The notes beneath the pieces were generated by a model, which had not been told where the DNA came from, made no database searches, and saw only the letters and a program-made list of their open reading frames with translations. A stretch of DNA of 58,484 bases from Gammaproteobacteria bacterium (GTDB lineage: Bacteria; Pseudomonadota; Gammaproteobacteria; Steroidobacterales; Steroidobacteraceae). The stretch is from positions 1-58,484 of the forward strand of contig JAQGOE010000043.1 in assembly GCA_028293725.1 (NCBI GenBank). The letters are read 5' to 3'. A program made the translations under genes and the position numbers. Of the stretch, positions 56,454-58,484 are shown in pieces; position 1 is the stretch's first letter, and the number at the start of each line of letters is the position of its first letter.

Positions 56454-58484
56454 CAGTTACCCGATGATGCGGGCCCGGTATGCGTCGCGCGATCGTGTCC
56501 AACTTCGTGTCGTTATACAGATGACAGGCGCCAGTACAGTTGTGCAGCTCGCTCGCCGTGTAATTGACGCCCTTGACGATCTTGGGATGCGCCTCCGGCT
56601 TGAAGTCCTTCGCATGGCACCCGGCGCAGGTGCCCGCATTCGCCGCGGACTGATAGGGTATTCCGTCCGTATCGGTCGTATGACACGCGGCGCAGCCCAA
56701 CGGGGCGCGATGGATGCCCGGATAGGCCACCGAGATGTGCGTGAAGCGGATGGCGCTCCAATCCGGATACGTATGACAGGTGGCGCAGTCCCGTTTCGTA
56801 ACCATGTGGCCGGATGGAACCCCAACGGCACTCGAGTTGTTGTGGCAGCCAGCGCAGCCCGCCGTCAGGGTTGAATGATCGAGTTTCACCGGCGCCCAGG
56901 CGGTGGTGTTGTGGCAGCTGCCACACGGCATGGTGGTTCGAATGTGATTCCGTGGCATGCCGATCGCCCGCACTGCATTGTGGCAGGTGACGCACGACTG
57001 GGCCGCCATGATCCGCAGGGTCGCGTGATCGAAACGTGCCGGCATCCAGGCATTTGTGGTGTGGCAGCTGTCGCATCCGGCTTTCGTCGCGATATGCGCG
57101 GACGCCTTGCCCTTGGCGATAGTTCCGTTGTGGCAGGTCGCGCAGGCCCCGATGACCTGTGTGTGATCTACCTTGCTCACGGGCAGCCATGCTACGGCGG
57201 TGTGGCAGGACGCGCACGAATTGCTGGTCGCAATGTGTGTAGCTGGCTTCGTGCCGGCGACGGTTGCGGCTGTCGTCGTCGACGTGGTTTTCGCTACCGC
57301 TGGCGGCCGGACCGCGTGCTTGTCTCTGGAGGTGTGACACCCGGAGCCGCCGCAATCCTGCCCCGCGTGGTGGTTGGCGCTCGGCCGTACCCAGAGTTGT
57401 ACCCCGGTGTTTGTTCTCCAGGTCATGCCGCGCTCGTGGCAGCTATCGCAGGCGTTGGCGCGTACCGGCGCGTGTTTCATCACCGTTCCGGCGAACGTCG
57501 TGAAGTTGGTCACCGAATGGCATTGCTCGCAGGCGATACTGCCCACGGGGATGTGACCGGTCGGACCCGTGGGCGGCTCGACCAGGGTGGGTGGGGCCAT
57601 GTTCGCGAACGATAGTCCGTTGGCATGACACAGTGCGCACCCGCTGGTAATGCCGGTGTGTCCTGTCGCGCCCATTACGTAGGCACCGTAGTTGCCGGCC
57701 GTCGTGTGACACTGGGTGCAGGGCGCGTTAGTCGGAATGTGATTGGCAGGCTTGCTGCCGCTGGTGACGTTCGCTGCGAACGTCGGCGTTGATGTGTGGC
57801 AGCCGCCGCAATCGCCGGTAGTGGGGTGACTCTTGTCGAACGCAGTCGGTCTCGAGTCGGCTGCGGAGGTTGCCGTACTTGCGATCATCCCTTGATAAGG
57901 GGCGGTCTGGTGACAGGTCTGGCACGCCGGAACCGCGGCAACTATCGTGGTGTGCCCGGCAGTGGTCAGCGTCGGGCTGTTGATGTTGGCCGCGCCGATG
58001 TGGAAACCGCCCGAGCTGACATTACTGGTGGTGTGGCAGCCGGAACCGTTGCAGTCGAGGGCGCCGATCGGAATGTGGCCGCTCGAGAGCGTGGTGATCG
58101 TAATGTTGGCAAAAGTCGTCGCCACCGACGGGCCGTGGCAGCTGAGGCAATTCGTGACGCCCTGGTGTGTACCGGTGACTGAATAGAGAGCGTAGTTGCC
58201 GGCCGTCGTGTGGCACTGCGCGCACGCCGCGGTGGTCGGAATGTGATTCGCCGGTTTCGCCGAGCTCGTGACATCGGAGGAGAACGTCGGCGTCGTCGTA
58301 TGGCAGCCGCCGCAATCGCCGCTCGTCGGGTGATTCTTATCGAACGCCGTCGGTCGTGAATCTCCAGCAGCGGCGGCCGAGCTAGCGAGCATCCCCTGGT
58401 AGGGTGCCGACTCGTGGCAGGTCTGGCACGCCGCCACAGCGGCAGCCACCGTCGTATGTCCCGCAACGGTCAGCGTCGGGCTGT
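56434..58484 (-). CDS. Multihaem c-type cytochrome (N-terminus beyond window)
   Basis: The minus-strand frame is open to the right edge, so the N-terminus is missing; 683 residues are visible. I count 19 CxxCH motifs plus two Cx4CH (CNGSGCH, CGGSGCH) and one Cx3CH (CTGACH), so at least 22 potential haems. The N-terminal part consists of units of about 168 residues carrying five haem motifs each. The C-terminal part has shorter units (CxxCH, about 20-30 residues, then a lone His as in KVDHTQVIGACATCH) like cytochrome c3/c7-type arrays with bis-His ligation. It is likely periplasmic or at the outer membrane, in an operon with a beta-barrel and a lipoprotein. Confidence 0.9.
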   Translation of the reverse strand, partial: SPTLTVAGHTTVAAAVAACQTCHESAPYQGMLASSAAAAGDSRPTAFDKNHPTSGDCGGCHTTTPTFSSDVTSSAKPANHIPTTAACAQCHTTAGNYALYSVTGTHQGVTNCLSCHGPSVATTFANITITTLSSGHIPIGALDCNGSGCHTTSNVSSGGFHIGAANINSPTLTTAGHTTIVAAVPACQTCHQTAPYQGMIASTATSAADSRPTAFDKSHPTTGDCGGCHTSTPTFAANVTSGSKPANHIPTNAPCTQCHTTAGNYGAYVMGATGHTGITSGCALCHANGLSFANMAPPTLVEPPTGPTGHIPVGSIACEQCHSVTNFTTFAGTVMKHAPVRANACDSCHERGMTWRTNTGVQLWVRPSANHHAGQDCGGSGCHTSRDKHAVRPPAVAKTTSTTTAATVAGTKPATHIATSNSCASCHTAVAWLPVSKVDHTQVIGACATCHNGTIAKGKASAHIATKAGCDSCHTTNAWMPARFDHATLRIMAAQSCVTCHNAVRAIGMPRNHIRTTMPCGSCHNTTAWAPVKLDHSTLTAGCAGCHNNSSAVGVPSGHMVTKRDCATCHTYPDWSAIRFTHISVAYPGIHRAPLGCAACHTTDTDGIPYQSAANAGTCAGCHAKDFKPEAHPKIVKGVNYTASELHNCTGACHLYNDTKLDTIARRIPGPHHRVTDATFKH
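57670..58484 (-). repeat. Tandem 504-bp repeat inside the multihaem cytochrome gene
   Basis: Identical landmarks recur 504 bp apart: GTTGCCGGCCGTCGTGTG at 57691 and 58195, and GGTCTGGCACGCCG at 57917 and 58421. The period equals 168 codons and preserves the frame. Protein phrases are kept (DSRPTAFDK, CGGCHT, NHIPT, CQTCH, APYQGM). At least two copies are visible, the outer one running off the window edge; the 3' copy degrades after its third haem motif. Confidence 0.85.

Noticed and set aside
57470..58484. Regularly repeated DNA that could suggest a CRISPR array
   Set aside because: The repeats are 504 bp in period, in frame, and encode haem motifs; there are no short identical repeats with unique spacers.

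Overview
The window is about 58 kb of G+C-rich DNA (roughly 60-65% by eye) from a Gram-negative bacterium. Signal peptides, lipoboxes, outer-membrane beta-barrels ending in Phe, a secretin, c-type cytochromes and a PEP-CTERM tail all support this. A gammaproteobacterium, perhaps near Steroidobacter/Nevskiales, would fit, but this is an impression and not a measurement. No rRNA, tRNA, insertion sequence, integrase or CRISPR array was seen, and no stretch over 300 bases lacks a gene.

1-7.7 kb: an L-rhamnose operon for the non-phosphorylated route. An IclR-type regulator (cut by the left edge) diverges from rhamnonate dehydratase, a FAH-family hydrolase, an SDR dehydrogenase, a COG3618-type lactonase, the RhaT symporter, a second SDR and an exported mutarotase. 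The genes cover uptake, oxidation, lactone opening, dehydration, second oxidation and cleavage, the expected end products being pyruvate and lactate.

7.7-17 kb: ordinary chromosome. It holds a membrane patatin-like protein, a CHRD protein, fumarase C, a DUF885 protein, a NarL-type regulator whose phospho-acceptor Asp is replaced by Glu, a 37-residue membrane peptide, a soluble PAS histidine kinase and a lytic transglycosylase.

17-53 kb: the most interesting part. A NarL/FixJ regulator (17.2 kb) precedes a tightly coupled type II secretion/MSHA-like operon: GspG, GspF, GspE, PilM-, PilN-, PilO- and PilP-like proteins, a secretin with a cohesin-like tail, and three more pseudopilins. Immediately downstream on the same strand lie three exported cupredoxin/multicopper-oxidase-like proteins, the third a 3200-residue giant with a beta-helix region. 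They are followed by small periplasmic proteins, a LolA-like protein, two tandem cytochrome c-periplasmic-binding-protein fusions, a SCO1 copper chaperone and a PEP-CTERM protein. A sensory block follows: outer-membrane barrel, PstS-like protein, histidine kinase, lone receiver, and a second NarL regulator closely related to the first. A 17-bp inverted repeat (GGTAG, 5 bp, CTACC) stands upstream of both gspG and the second NarL gene.

53-58.5 kb, opposite strand: a multihaem cytochrome with at least 22 haem motifs (cut by the right edge), a SPOR/TPR/beta-barrel outer-membrane protein and a lipoprotein, in one overlapping operon.

Taken together, 17-58 kb looks like an extracellular redox system: a dedicated secretion machine, secreted copper proteins, copper delivery, haem-bearing ligand sensors and a possible outer-membrane electron conduit. 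The substrate (metal oxide, Mn(II)/Fe(II), phenolic or other) cannot be read from the sequence.
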